Of a DNA stretch of 64,000 bases, positions 31,696 through 43,843 are shown piece after piece. Both the position numbers and the translations under genes were made by a program. Location: contig CP091726.1 of NCBI GenBank assembly GCA_022009835.1, positions 1,116,001 to 1,180,000 on the forward strand, read 5' to 3'. The DNA comes from Bacilli bacterium. Lineage in GTDB: Bacteria > Bacillota_I > Bacilli_A > RF39 > UBA660. Positions within the stretch are counted from its first letter, which is position 1. Each line of letters starts with the position of its first letter. Under the pieces are notes generated by a model that ran no database searches, had not been told where the DNA came from, and saw nothing but the letters and a program-made list of their open reading frames with translations.

Positions 31696-32266
31696 TAATT
31701 TACTCCAAGAAATTTACTCATTTTTTTGAATAATCTACATCAAATAAATCTTTTGTATGCTAAAAAAAGTTCCAAGCTACATCTTGATATGCCCATATTA
31801 CAGCATCTTTCCCTTTACTAATGATAATATCTTCATATTCTTTACATTTTTTTCTTTATTTCCCATGAATGCATAAGATAAATATAAGTAATAATAATGT
31901 TCAAGCGATTCTGGTTCTTTTTTTCACGCCACTTTTTCTCTCTCAATAATTGAGCTTTGTAATAAATCTTTATAATTTTTGATTAGTTAATTTTTAAATA
32001 AATTGAATATGAATAATCTACTGCAAAATGATGTTCCTTTTTCAGATAAATATAAGTTTTTTCCCACATCTTAAAAATATTTCATTGCTAAATCTTTTTT
32101 TATTGATTATTAAATATAATTCAGAAAGTTTTTCTTAAAGTCCAAGCATCAGTATCACAATCATTAATTGCCTTTAAAAAAATTCTTTTTTTCTGCCCTT
32201 TCATATTCTTTTGTTATAAGCGTGCTTAAATGCTTCTTGTGGCAACTTCCATGACTCTAAATACAT
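31695..32266 (-). CDS. TPR-like helical protein of the glycan cluster
   Basis: Reconstructed start MYLESWKLPQEAFKHAYNK at 32266, then DTDAWTLRKLSELYLIINK, HHFAVDYSYSIYLKL and EHYYYLYLSYAFMGNKEKCK. Repeated helix pairs with Tyr/Leu patterns resemble tetratricopeptide repeats. No catalytic motif is seen. It may organise the glycosyltransferases around it, or be a detached C-terminal domain of the adjacent GT2 enzyme; similar helical tails follow other GT2 proteins here. Confidence 0.45.
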
Positions 32267-32898
32267 TATTTTTTTCCTCTTTTTTTGGTGGTTGATTTAA
32301 TCCTACGCCAAAAAAATTAATAATTTATCATCAATATGTTTCCATTTATATTTGCTACAACATTCTTTTATATATTCGCAATCTTGTACAACATTTTTAT
32401 CCATAGACGCATGAGGAAACTCAATTGATTTTGCAATTTCACTTCTTACCATAAATGCTGAGTTATCACATCTTCCTAATTCTGGATAGCCATCAATATT
32501 TTGTTCATATCTTAAATCTTCTGCACCACATAATACTAAACCAACATCCAAGTTTTTCATCTAAAAATTTTTAACCATTTTTTTCTAAGTAATCATCTTT
32601 ATAAATATTATCATCATCTAAAAAACATAAATAATCTCCTAAATCTATATTTTTTATTGCCCATCTTAATAATGGATTTGGTGTACCATTGGGCATATTG
32701 GCTCCAGGTTCTTTTGCACCTAATGGTGTTGAAAACCCTAATGTACTTCTTTTTTCATTTTCATATTCGGTTGGTAAAACTCCATCCCCTAATACATAAT
32801 GATGATAATCTTTAAAACTTTGTCTATCTACACTTTCACAGGCATTTTTTAAAGATTCTCTATTTAATGTAACTGTTACAATACTAACTTTTTGCCAT
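32267..32898 (-). CDS. GT2 family glycosyltransferase, short
   Basis: Starts MAKVSIVTVTLNRESLKNAC in corrected frames. The metal-binding motif is DYLCFLDDDNIYKDDYLEK near residue 105. The intact tail (32303-32560) has VGLVLCGAEDLRYEQNIDG and NVVQDCEYIKECCSKYKWKH. About 205 aa, the catalytic GT-A domain only. It adds a sugar from an unknown nucleotide donor. It overlaps its neighbours at both ends. Confidence 0.65.
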
Positions 32899-34031
32899 TA
32901 TTTTTTTCCTCCTTTAATTTTTCAAAAAGTTCTATATAACTTTGAGATATATTATTTAAATTATATTTTTTTCACAAACATAATTTTTATCACCCTTAAT
33001 ATTACATTCATTTTTTCCTTTGCTTATAATTTTAACAGCATCTTCTATCGTATTTATGTTAAAATGTGCATTCCCAGTTGGAACAACTTCATTTAATGCT
33101 CCAACTCCATAACTTAAAACAGGTGTCCCTACACTAATTGAATTAAGAAGTGTTAATCCAAAGGTTTCTGGTAATTTAGATAAAAACAAAGTATACTCAC
33201 CAACATAGTAATAAATAGGTAAATCTTCATAATCTATCCATTTATGAAATATGACATAATCTTCTAGTTTTTTTGACTGCTTACATATTTTTTTATTTGT
33301 AAAATAGATTCGTTTTCTCTATCAACATTAATTTGCTTTTGCCAAAAGGTGGTAAAAGGTATTAATAATCTGTAACTAGAATCATCTTTTTATTAATTCT
33401 TTTTAAAAATATCAATTGCCGTAATATGTCCTTTAGCTGGATCTGGTCTATGTGGAAATAAAAATATATTTATACTTTGGATTATATTTAAAATATTTAT
33501 CTAAAACTTTTGTATTTTTTTCAAAATTTAAAAAGATTGGATCAACATAACAAGGAATTTCGTATAATTCAGACTTATTCACATAACCTTCTACTTGCTT
33601 TTTTTACAAAAATCAGTTAAGACAACCATTTTTATCCCAATTACTTTGAAAAAAATACTCATCAATTCTCTCTCATAACATAATGTATTTAAAGATAATA
33701 ATTTAGGCTTTTTTTCGAATTTATAGGAAATGTTCTATCAATCATCCATATTAAATCTGCATTTTTCTTCATACTTTTTTTAATTTGCTAAAATTTTCAT
33801 AAATTATTTTTAGGTGTTAAGAAGTCTTGTTCCATATCTACTAACGAATGATCTACAAAAATATCTTTTGGATATTCATACATAGTACCTGTAGGACATA
33901 CAATTTGAAATTTTATATTTTTGTTTTTTGATTGCATATTCCTTATTAAATTTTTTAACCAAACTTGAACACCACCGGCTAAATGTTTTTTTCGTAAAAT
34001 GGATAATATAAATATATTAAAAATTTTTCAT
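32898..34031 (-). CDS. GT4-type (GT-B fold) glycosyltransferase
   Basis: The intact C-terminal part (32956-33189) reads LSKLPETFGLTLLNSISVGT then PVLSYGVGALNEVV: the ExFGLxxxExxxxGxP donor-site motif of GT4 enzymes, with the first Glu present and the second replaced by Asn-Ser (LNSISVG). The N-terminus (YYPFYEKHLAGGVQVWLKNL) has the GGVQ acceptor-side motif. About 370 aa. The missing second Glu could reduce or retune retaining activity. Confidence 0.65.
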
Positions 34032-34061
34032 AAAAAAATCACTCCCAATAACAATTATCCT

Positions 34062-35527
34062 CTATTTTTTTCTGATTTCAATATTTTTTGAAGTAGGAAA
34101 AAAATCCAATTTAATTCCAAATTTTATTTACCATTAAATTTGTACAATATCTTTTTAATTTTTTTATACCAAACCAATTTGGTAAATAACTACATAATTC
34201 TATAGAAATTTTTCCCCATATCTTTAATATAACTAGATAATAAGTAGCCATAAGCTCCACAACAAACCAGTGCAATATCAAAATCCATTTTTCTCTATGT
34301 CTTTCTTCATTTTTATTTAAAAGCAACAAAATAATCATCAAATCCCAGTGTATTATCTAATTGTGTTTCAACACTTTGATAGGTTTCAAAAAAACTACAT
34401 TATCATAAATAGTATCACCATATACATTCTTAATGTTATTTAATTGTCTCTGTATATCAGTTGAATATGGACTAATCACTAGGACTTTTTTATTTTTAAA
34501 TGCAGAAACAAGTCTATTATATGGTGTTGCAAAATCATCCCATTTCAATTTATATCTTTCTTCATTTTGAATATATAAAAGTGTTGATTTTAGCCCTTCT
34601 GCGAGTTCATCATTACCATATAAAAAATTACAATCACAATTTCTAATCGCTTCTATATGTTCTATTGCAAATTTATCTACAATATCATTATTTCTTTGCA
34701 AAAAAACCAGAAGTACTAAACAAATAATTTAGCCAAAAAGTCATCATAGTTATCAATTAAATTTATGTGTTTTTTTGTAAATATTCTTTTTACAATAGCT
34801 AATTCGGTATTACCAACTCTTGCTATCATAAATGGTTTATTTTTCTACTATCGTTTCAACTATCTCATCCATTGAATTTTTTTATTATAATCTAATAGAT
34901 TAATTTCATTATAAATTTTTATATAAAGGCTTTATAGATTCGAAAAGCCATTCCTCATGGGCTTTCCAAAAAGAACATTCATTTATTGCTAAACCTAAAT
35001 TTCCCTCAACATACAATATAAAATATTTTTTTATTATCATTTAATAATGGGGATTGTCCATCAGCAATTACTTGATATGGTAAATTATTTATTTTTAAAT
35101 AATTTTTTTCTAAGTAATACGTCAACTCATTGTAACCATATATAATTGCTTCATCATATTTAAATTTAAATATGTTTGTTTTTTTTGATACAACAATCAA
35201 TTCTTTAATTTTATTTAAAGCATCGTTTAAATAATCATCATCAAATATAAAGCCATATATTTTTATTATCTTTTTAAAATTGGTAAATAATCTATTTTTT
35301 TAAATTTTTTTAAAAATGTTTTTTTCCCATTCGTATATATATCTTCAAAAATTAATAAACTTATTATATACTTTTTTTATTCTTATAAATATAATATTTT
35401 TGGTTTTTTTCATCTTTATCAATTACTATAATAAATTTATTGTTATCGTCAACTTCTAAAAAAAGTATAATCTATTTTTATCATCTTTACTAATATTATA
35501 TTTACCTTTACACACTCTTATTGCCAT
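34062..35527 (-). CDS. GT-D fold glycosyltransferase (SP_1767/DUF1792-like)
   Basis: The C-terminal two thirds (from about 34920) match my recollection of GT-D enzymes of the GspA/SP_1767 type: PFMIARVGNTELAIVKR in corrected frames, KKVLVISPYSTDIQRQLNN, and FDIALVCCGAYGYLLSSYIK followed by a Gly-Lys segment. The N-terminal part (35006-35527) is a separate domain (NKFIIVIDKDEKNQKYYIYK, YQVIADGQSPLLNDNKK) of unknown role. In streptococci GT-D enzymes extend glycans on serine-rich adhesins. The frame is heavily broken. Confidence 0.6.
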
Positions 35528-35529
35528 AA

Positions 35530-36340
35530 CTACTCCTCACTTACCCAATCTTCTAATTTACAATTCTTCACTCTTTGCTCCCATTCAAAAAAATTCAAAT
35601 CATCTCTATAATGAGCACAATAATTACATAATTCAAAAAGGCTTTTTTTCAATTGCTTTTTTTATATCTTTTTGCTGTGATATTTTTATAAATATTTATT
35701 TTATTTGTTGTATAATTATATTTATTATTGTAATTATCATTTATATATTGAATTGTAAAGACTAATGGACAACTAGCTAAGTATCCTTCCCTTAAATTTA
35801 TACAATTACAATCACGTAATTCTTTTATATGGATACATTCTTTTTCTTATTTAAAAAGAATAGGCTTGAATTTTTCCAATATTTTTCAATAAAAAAACTT
35901 TTTACATTTTTTTCTCTAAGTTTTTTTATAATAGAATCCATTTTGTTAACTAATGGCGGATATACTGATATATCAATCATCACATCGTTTTTCATTAATA
36001 CATTCAAGTAATTCTTTTTGAAATATTTTTTTAACAAAAATGCCATTTGTCACTATTCTTAAATCCGTATATGGAAAGTTTTTGTTTAATCATAACAATA
36101 TATTTTTATTAAATCAGGATTTAATAATGGCTCCCCACCCATAATTCTAATTTTTATCAATATGCGAAAATATTTGTCTTAAACGTATAATATCACTTTT
36201 TCACTTGTTCAAAAATCTTCAAATTCTTTAGGTGCTAAATTTGCAAAAATGGCTACATCCTTTACAATTCATATTACAAAAAAATCATTAATACATATTT
36301 CTAAATAATTTAAATAGTTAATATTATCATATTCTATCAA
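35530..36340 (-). CDS. Radical SAM protein A of the glycan cluster
   Basis: TTG start at 36340 overlaps the upstream TGA. Corrected frames give NDFCNMNCKGCSHFANLAP, the CxxxCxxC iron-sulfur motif, and KIRIMGGEPLLNPDLIKYI, the GGEP SAM-binding motif. About 265 aa. The C-terminus ends EQRVKNCKLEDWVSEE. Radical SAM enzymes with the CKGCSHF signature occur in surface polysaccharide clusters; their reaction is not established. Confidence 0.7.
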
Positions 36341-36647
36341 TTTTTTTCTTTAGTTAGTTTTTTTATTCTCATAGAAATAATCCATTGGTATATATTTTTA
36401 TATTTTTCTTTCCTTACACCAAGAGACAATAATTCATTATATAGAATATCAATGTCAAATTCATCACAAACTAAAGCTGGAATAACAATCGTCTTGTCAT
36501 TATGATTATTTATATAATCATAAATACTAATATAATCACTTGAAATCATTTCATTTACTTGCATTGCAATAATTTTTTTAAAACTCAAACCCATATCCTT
36601 TATATTAAGTTTTTGCGGTGAAAACAAATAAAAAAATCACTATTCAT
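36337..36647 (-). CDS. Unknown protein between radical SAM genes, about 102 aa
   Basis: Starts MNSDFYLFSPQKLNIKDMG with one T7 run read as five. The intact part contains DYINNHNDKTIVIPALVCDE and DILYNELLSLGVRKEKYKN, an alpha/beta pattern. Its TGA overlaps the TTG of radical SAM A. Small proteins of this kind beside radical SAM genes could be partner or sugar-binding subunits; no family is recognised. Confidence 0.45.
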
Positions 36648-36655
36648 AAATACAC

Positions 36656-37590
36656 CTATGTCCATTCATCTATCTTTTTAGTAGTTGGCTCCCAATTAAG
36701 TGAATAATCTTTTATATCCGGATTGCAATATCTACAAAATGGAACTGGATGGGCAAGAAAATCAAAAATTTCTTCTTTATTTTTTGCTTTATATATATCA
36801 ATTGAATCATCATCACAAACTTCTAAGTTTTTATTAAAATATTTGTTAAAATGTTCTATATTTGGAATTAAAGTACAAGTATACAATCTACCATTTTTCA
36901 ACATAATACAATCGTTTGCTACAAAACATTTATAAAAACTCTTTTTAGCATTTCTTTTACCATCTTCTTGAAGTTTTATATTATACCAAATTTGTTGTTG
37001 ATCAGTATTGTCATAAAATTCGAAATTCACATTATAATTATTAGCTTTTTTTCATGCATTAAATCATAATCTAATTTTTAATGGATATTTGGTTACAGAA
37101 AGTATAACTTCGTTTTTCGTGTAATGTTTTCCCAAAAAAATCTTCTGGCATTTTATTAACTAAAATACCATTTGATATTACTCTAATTTCAGTTAGTTTT
37201 TTATCTGGGAAGCACTTTCTTGTTTCTATAATAAATTTATTAATTTCAGGATTTAATAATGGTTCTCCCCCTAAAATATGAATAGACTTTGCCTTTTTTT
37301 CAAATAATTCAGACATTCTATTTATATCTTTTTTTAAACTGTGTAAATTCAGTTAATTTAGTCTCTGCTATAGGTGAAAAATGATCACATCCTTTACAAT
37401 TCAAATTACAATGATCAGCCAAATGATATTCAAATGAGATAAAAGGCCCTCTCATTTTATTCATTGTCAAAGTTGCAATATCTTCTACTTCTTTTAGACC
37501 AATATTGACATTCTTCCTTCAATTTATCTATTTCTTTTTTGCATTTCAGTTAAACGCTTTTTCAAAAATTTTTTTCATTATTTTTTTCAT
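36656..37590 (-). CDS. Radical SAM protein B of the glycan cluster
   Basis: The N-terminus reads MKKIMKKIFEKRLTEMQKRN in corrected frames. The iron-sulfur motif is YHLADHCNLNCKGCDHFSP near residue 65, followed by SIHILGGEPLLNPEINKFI (intact piece 37071-37316). The C-terminal part (36656-37030) has KCFVANDCIMLKNGRLYTCT and VPFCRYCNPDI, extra Cys that could bind an auxiliary cluster (SPASM-like). About 305 aa. It is paralogous to proteins A and C. Confidence 0.7.
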
Positions 37591-38467
37591 TGTTCCACTC
37601 CTTACCAAATATTTTTTTATACAATTCTATATTTTCATCAAATTTTTAAAGATAAAAATAAATTCTTCAAAAGATTTAATGTCGCATTTCTCTTTACATG
37701 TTGTTTTTTTAAAATTTCATTTAAATATATACAACTATATTGAAGATGTTCAATTAATAAATCTCTATCTTTTTACAGAAATTTTATTTTCTAATAAACT
37801 CTTAAATTTTTTTGCATGCAATATAATTGTCCATTAAAATTAGACTCATCATTAATATGTGTTAAAGTTTTTTGTGTTTCATTTTCATGTCTCATCCAAT
37901 TATATATATTATCTGATATAACATTAATTTTAGGATTATGCAAATATAATTCTGCTAAAAAAACAATCTATCCTCCCTTGAAATATTGATTCAAATTTTT
38001 ATTTTTATATTTATTTAAAAAAATTCTTTTTCTATATAAACGATTCCAAACCGTGACTGACTCAAAAAAACTATTAAATTTAGAGTCAGTTGGTGTTTTA
38101 AATAATTCAATATCACCATTATCATATATGATGTTATAGTTGCCAATCACTATATCATATTTTTTAATATTATTCTTTAAGATTTTTTTAGAGTATTAGG
38201 ATTTATAGTATCATCACTGTCAAGAAAAAATATAAAATCCCCACTCGCGTTTTCTATTCCAACATTTCTTGCACTTCCAGGTCCTGCATGGTTAGAATAT
38301 AATAATTTAATATTCGTGTATTTTTTTACTATTTTAATTGAATCATCTGTACTCCCATCATCTACCACTATAATTTCGAAATTTTTATATAAATTATTTA
38401 AAATGCTTTCTATACATTTTTCAATATATTTTTCAGAGTTATACATTGGTATTATTATACTAATCAT
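37562..38467 (-). CDS. GT2 family glycosyltransferase
   Basis: ATG at 38467 after GAGGATAG. Residues 1-95 are a textbook GT2 domain: MISIIIPMYNSEKYIEKCIE, FEIIVVDDGSTDDSIKIVKK, GPGSARNVGIENASGDFIFF then LDSDDT. Downstream frames give WNRLYRKRIFLNKYKNKN and a helical C-terminus (LIEHLQYSCIYLNEILKKQH). About 290 aa. Cytoplasmic face; donor unknown. The 3' end is approximate. Confidence 0.75.
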
Positions 38468-39256
38468 TTCTATCCTCAATATTATTTAACAATGTATTGA
38501 AGTCAACAATATTAGCTTTTCCCTCAATAAAGTTTAAAAAACGTTCTAGGAATTGATATGCAATTTTTCCCATTCTTTCATGGTGCAACAATATACCAAT
38601 GTTAATATAATCATCATTGCAACTTGATATTTCTTTAATTAGTTGATTTAATACAAAAATCTTCTCCGCCAAAAAGTCCATGCGTTTTTCCCAATTTATC
38701 AAATCAACTTGACAATTAATTTCATTCATACCAAACTTATTTTTTTATTATTACTCCAATAATTGGATAAAGCAAGGTATTTTTAATTCTTTTTATAGTT
38801 TTTGTGAGTATTATCATCTATTTCAAACCATGGTGGAATAAATACTTTAATATACTTTTTCTCCAAATAATTTTTTTCTAATATTTTTATTACCTAATTC
38901 AATTTCATTTTTTTACAATTAATGTATCCCTATCAATTGTAAATTCTGCTGATTCAACATCAGAATAATCTTTATGACTATATCCATGTTGCCCAATAAG
39001 ATAATTATTGAATTTGGATAATGTTTCTTTCGTAAAAACATCTACTTTACTAGGAATAGCAGCAAGTAATAAATTTATGCTTTTTTTATTAAAGAAACAT
39101 AGCATTTCTTTTAATTCCTCATTTGCAAATCCTACATCATCATCTCTAAACCAAAAAGTTTACTCTTTTTTTAGTTTTTAAAATATTATTTAATTCATCC
39201 CATTTATCAGACTTTAAATAATATGGTTCAATATTTATTAATAAATCATTTTTCAT
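38460..39256 (-). CDS. NodB-type polysaccharide deacetylase-like protein
   Basis: Corrected frames read MKNDLLININTEPYYLKSDK, then FRDDDVGFANEELKEMLCFF (the DD metal/base motif), LIGQHGYSHKDYSDVESAEF (the H(S/T)xxH-like zinc motif, here HGYSH) and VFIPPWFEID. The last 89 residues are helical. About 260 aa. Predicted to de-N-acetylate a glycan or lipid-linked sugar. Together with the PIG-L protein it gives the cluster two unrelated deacetylases. Confidence 0.6.
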
Positions 39257-39257
39257 T

Positions 39258-39385
39258 TATTTTTTTATGTCTAACTTTTTTTAATATTCTTGTTTTTTTA
39301 ACTTGAGAAATATAATTTTCTTCTAATTCCTTTATATCGTGAAAAAGATAATTTTTGAAATATCGTAAGAGTTAATTCTATTCAT
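39258..39385 (-). CDS. Very small basic protein, about 45 aa
   Basis: ATG at 39385 after AGGTGGTG. It reads MNRINSYDIS, then in a shifted frame FHDIKELEENYISQVKKTRI and a Lys-rich end that runs into the next ATG. Only one A5 run needs correction. It lies between the deacetylase and GT28-like genes. Function unknown. Confidence 0.35.
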
Positions 39386-39397
39386 AATTTACACCAC

Positions 39398-41085
39398 CTA
39401 AGTTAATTTAGTTATTTCAGGTCTATAGTATCCAAATTTATAATTATTACTTTTTTCTTGAACCATCTCTTCAATTTTCTTTGTAAAAGGATCAATATTA
39501 ATATTGTATTTTTTTAAAATATACATTATATTATCAATGCTACTATAAAAATCAACTTTATTTATTTCTTTAAAAGTAATTATTATATTGTTAGAAAATT
39601 TTTGAGTATTATTTAATATACAAATTAATTCTTTTTTTCAAATTTTTTTGATTGTAGTAAATATTATTTCATTATATTCTACTAATAAAGCACCAGAATA
39701 ACTAATTTTTATATCTTGAATCATAGAAACTTAATCTATTTAAACTAATATTAGAATCATTATTTATAATAAATATATCAGAGTTTTGTATATTTTTTTC
39801 GGAGAATATTCGCTCATATTAAGAACTAAAGCACAATTAAGAAAAAAACTGTATTATTTATTTTTTAAAATATCAATTTCCTTATTAACCTTTTTTTAAA
39901 TCTATTTCGTAATCATTAGCTAAATTATTAATAGCCAAGTGAATATGATTACCATCTGGCAATTCTTTTGTTGTTTTCAATATTTCATATGAAACGTTAC
40001 AAGTATTATTAATAGGCTTTTTTTGATAATCTTATATTTTTTTAGAATCAATTTTTTTCTATTTTTTTCTTGAAGTTTTTTTCCAAATTATTTACATTTA
40101 AAAAAATCAATACCATATTCCAATTTTTAATTCTTTACACCAAACATCTTGATCTTCCATATAGGAAATTCCTGGCAATAGTAAGATATTTTTCATTTCC
40201 AGAAAAGAGCTTCCATTGTTGAATTATATCCAGGTCTTAATATACATAAATCAGCTTCATTAAACAAAGCATCAAGATTTGTTTCAAAATCAACAATTTT
40301 AATATTACTACTTATTATATTTTTAAATTTTTCTCGTAAATAATCACTATATGGGCCTAACACCAAAATTGTTTGTACGTTTACATTCTTTTCAACTAAA
40401 TTATTGGTAATTTTTATAACTTCTTCAAAAAAATGCTTTCACACACATTAGAACCAATATGCCATCCACCGGCGCCGCAATTTACAACAATATTTTTCAA
40501 AAATTATTTAAATTATATTTTTTTCTCTTACACTTTGCTTTATACTTTTTTTGTTGGTTCATTATAAACTCCGCTTAAATATATCATCCTAGTTGAGTTT
40601 TTCAGAAAAAAATTTTTCACCTCTTTGGAAGTAATTTCATTAATAAAACATTCTTTATCTTTTTAATACAATGATTTTTCTTATATTGATTTAAAATTCC
40701 ATTAAAATAGTAATTTTTCAAACTCTGAGTTATTCAATCTATTTAATAATAAGATCTTAGAAACATTCATTAATGATGGCAGATTTAGATACAAATCTTC
40801 AGGATATGTATCTTCTATTACTAAATCCGGTCGTATTTCGTTTCTAAGATCATCTAAAAATATTATTAATTATTAGAATTTCATTGTTTGATTTTTAATG
40901 TATATAACATTGGAAAAATTATATACTTTATAATCATAATCATCAAATATTCTAGTTGATTTTTGCCTGTGTTATAAAGGATATTTCACATTCTTCTTTT
41001 TAAGTATTTTTGAAATATTTAAAGCTAATTTAAAATGACCAAAACCTATTCCATTTTGTAACATAAATACTATTTTTTTCTTCAT
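39398..41085 (-). CDS. MurG/GT28-like glycosyltransferase with extra C-terminal domain
   Basis: The N-terminus reads MKKKIVFMLQNGIGFGHFKL (the Gly-rich MurG-like loop), with EDTYPEDLYLNLPSLMNV near residue 90. The C-terminal GT-B half has VVNCGAGGWHIGSNVCESI, then NLDALFNEADLCILRPGYN and STMEALFW, the donor-site motif of GT28. About 250 further residues (SYEILKTTKELPDGNHIHLA, IFIINNDSNISLNRLSFYDS) are unrecognised. Total about 550 aa, longer than MurG. The frame is heavily broken. Confidence 0.6.
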
Positions 41086-41095
41086 ATATCCTCCA

Positions 41096-41944
41096 TTAAC
41101 TTTTAAATGCAATATCAACTATTCTATCAATATTAACTTCTTTATTTGTACAGTTCTTATTACTTAGTTGTACTAAATATTCTATATTACCATCTCCACC
41201 CTTTATAGGTGAAAAAAAGTAAAATTTTTTTAACATAAAAAAATTCAAAAGAATTAAAATAATAAAAACAAATCTTTTTATCAATTGTTTATGAATACTT
41301 TTTATTCAAAAATTATTCCTTTATATTTATCTGCTAGTTCTTTACCACATTCAAATTGGGGCTTTATCAAGCAAATAAGATCCACTCTTATATTTTCGTT
41401 ATATATTTTTTTAATTATTTGCTTTAACGATATAAATGATACATCACAAGTTATTACATCTATATCAACAAAATAATTATGTGGTAAGTTTTTAAAATTT
41501 GTTTTTTCATGCAATTCAATTTTAGGATTATTTCTTAACATTTCATGCATTAAATTTGTTCCAACATCTACTGCAATAATTTTTTGCACCATTTTGTAAA
41601 GCGCAATCACAAAAAAACCGCCAGTACTTGAACCGATATCCATAATAATCTTATTTTTTTCAAATTTATATCAAACTCATTAATAGCTTTCTCTAATTTT
41701 TAATCCACCTCTTGATACATATTTCAATTTATCATTTTTTTATAATTTCTAATTTATCACTTTCACTTACTAAATAATTACATTTATATATTATCTTATC
41801 ATTACATTTAACATATCCAGACTCAATTAATTCTTGTGCTCTTGTTCTTGAAGTAATTAATTGTCTTTCGACTAATTCTTTATCAATTCTATTTTTTTCA
41901 TATCTAAAAAAAGTCTTTGAAACACTTTCTATTGTTTCATTCAA
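41096..41944 (-). CDS. TlyA-type S4/FtsJ methyltransferase
   Basis: Residues 15-70 form an S4 RNA-binding domain (RIDKELVERQLITSRTRAQE, GYVKCNDKIIYKCNYLV). A YVSRGGLKLEKAINEF linker and a Rossmann methyltransferase follow (IIMDIGSSTGGF, KIIAVDVGTNLMHEML, DVITCDVSFISLKQI, CLIKPQFECGKEL) and a SPIKGGDGNIEYLVQ end. TlyA enzymes 2'-O-methylate rRNA. It is out of place in a glycan cluster. TTG at 41944 is the apparent start. Confidence 0.8.
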
Positions 41945-41954
41945 TTCCTTTTTT

Positions 41955-42948
41955 TAATTCAAAAATTTTTTTGTCCAGATTTGTATAACAACATCAGTAC
42001 CTTTTTCTATTTAATTCTCTCGAAAAAAATCAAATTACTATTAAGATCTCTAGAAAAGCAATCACTAATTTCTTTGCTTTTGATTTTTTTCCCACACATT
42101 AATACAATTATTCCTTTGTCAGTAAGATTATTATATAAATTAGTAAATGAATTTATTACTTGCTCTGTTGCATTATCACTAAATGGAACTTCTGTGACTA
42201 TAGCATCGTATTTTTCACTTAAATGAACATTTGCTGAACTACCAACAATATGTTTCGAACCATAAAATTCTAATCCTGGTTTTAATGTTTCATCAATATC
42301 TATACTTGTAATATCAATATCTGGATTTATATATTTATACATATATACAATCCCGCCTCCACCAGCAAAGGGTTCAATAATTTTTTTTTCATTATGTGGC
42401 ATTGACAAATTAACTAAACATCTAGCATCTTCAACTGGTAAAGCTCTACGCCCAAACTCAGTTCCATTTCCACGATATCCTGTTAATTGTTTTTCAACGC
42501 CATCAAATGAAACAATTTTGAATTCTCTATTATGTGGTGATTGTGTATCATATATTTTTTTCATCTTGTATATATAATTTTTTTAGTGAATATTTTTTTC
42601 CTTTCCAAATCAAAGGGTTAATCGTTTCTATTTTTTTGTGTCATTTGATTGTTCAATAGAATCAAAATCTAAAAAATAAAATTCATTAAAATAACCAATA
42701 TTTTTTAATCTATTTTGTACTTCTTCCCAATTCTCTTTTTTGACGAAAAATGAAACAATCCCCTTAACATCACTAAGTGGTCCATTTTTTATAAAAATTA
42801 TATCTAAATCATAATTAGATAAAAGCATTTCCATAATACCTAATTGCTTTGATTTGATTCTTGAATTTCTTAATTTACAAGTTATAACATTATACTTACT
42901 TAAAAATCCATCTATGTTTGTTCCATCAACTAAAACAGCTCTATTCAT
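41955..42948 (-). CDS. SAM-dependent methyltransferase, two domains
   Basis: It starts MNRAVLVDGTNIDGFLSKYN at 42948. An intact second piece (42007-42564) has KIIEPFAGGGGIVYMYKYI (SAM-binding motif I), DITSIDIDETLKPGLEFYG and AIVTEVPFSDNATEQVINSF in the place of the (N/D)PP(Y/F) motif. I join the pieces because reading A7 as six at 42560 makes one frame (QDEKIYDTQSPHNREF) and no ribosome site lies between them. The TRM11/DNA-methylase-like core suggests a nucleic-acid or small-molecule substrate. The Asn-Pro-Pro residues are absent. Confidence 0.55.
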
Positions 42949-42958
42949 ATCTTACCTC

Positions 42959-43841
42959 CTAAAACTTTAAAACTTTACCTACAGTAAACATATCTCCTAC
43001 ATCTTCTTCTAAAGATTGCTTCAAAAATTCTTTATCTAACATTTCTTCAATGTTTTTTTCAGCTTCTTTTTTATATTTTTCTTTAGAAACTTGCATAATC
43101 TTAAATTTCTTACCAACTGTCCCCAAGCAATAATCACAAGCTTGGAGGGGAGATATTGAATTAATGTATTTTTCTAATTCTTCCTCTAGGTTTTGATTAC
43201 CTAAAATTTTAATACCATTTTTATCAAAACTACAATTTTCTATATTTTTACAAATTGCTAATGATTGAGGGCATTTATAAAAATATTCACCATAAACATT
43301 AAAGCATTGCCATTTTTGGGATATAATACATGTTTTTATATATATCATCAACCAATTGTTTATTAGCATTTTTTTATGATATGAAAATGGTTCTCTAAAA
43401 ATAATCATATAAATATATGTATGTAGTGACTTTATCTTTATTTTTTTCTTTTGCCCATTCAATTAAATTTTTTTGAAATTTTTTTCATTGTAATTATAAT
43501 TAGATATTTCTACGATATCAATATTATTTAAAAATATTTTTCAGATAATTTCGATATTAAAATGCCATTAGTTGGAATAGATATTTCATCAGATATACCT
43601 ATTTCTTTTTAATTTTACTTACAATATTTTTCTAAATTACTATTTAAGGTTGGCTCCCCTCCAAGCAATCTAATAACCTTACAATGTAAAAACAGAACTT
43701 AATTTTTTTAAAACCAAATACATATTTTTCTTCATTTAAAAAAATTCTTTTTTTCTCTAATGGTGAAATATGTGAACATCCACGGCAAGATAGATTGCAA
43801 TGATTAGAAACATGAATTTCTAAACTTTCAACAGTTATCAT
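42959..43841 (-). CDS. Radical SAM protein C of the glycan cluster
   Basis: Starts MITVESLEIHVSNHCNLSCR with the iron-sulfur motif CNLSCRGCSH and ISPLEKK. RLLGGEPTLNSNLEKYC is recovered from other frames. The intact C-terminal piece has YKCPQSLAICKNIENCSFD and SPLQACDYCLGTVGKKF, extra Cys suited to an auxiliary cluster. About 290 aa. The three radical SAM genes share order of motifs and size, indicating duplication within the cluster. Confidence 0.7.
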
Positions 43842-43843
43842 AC

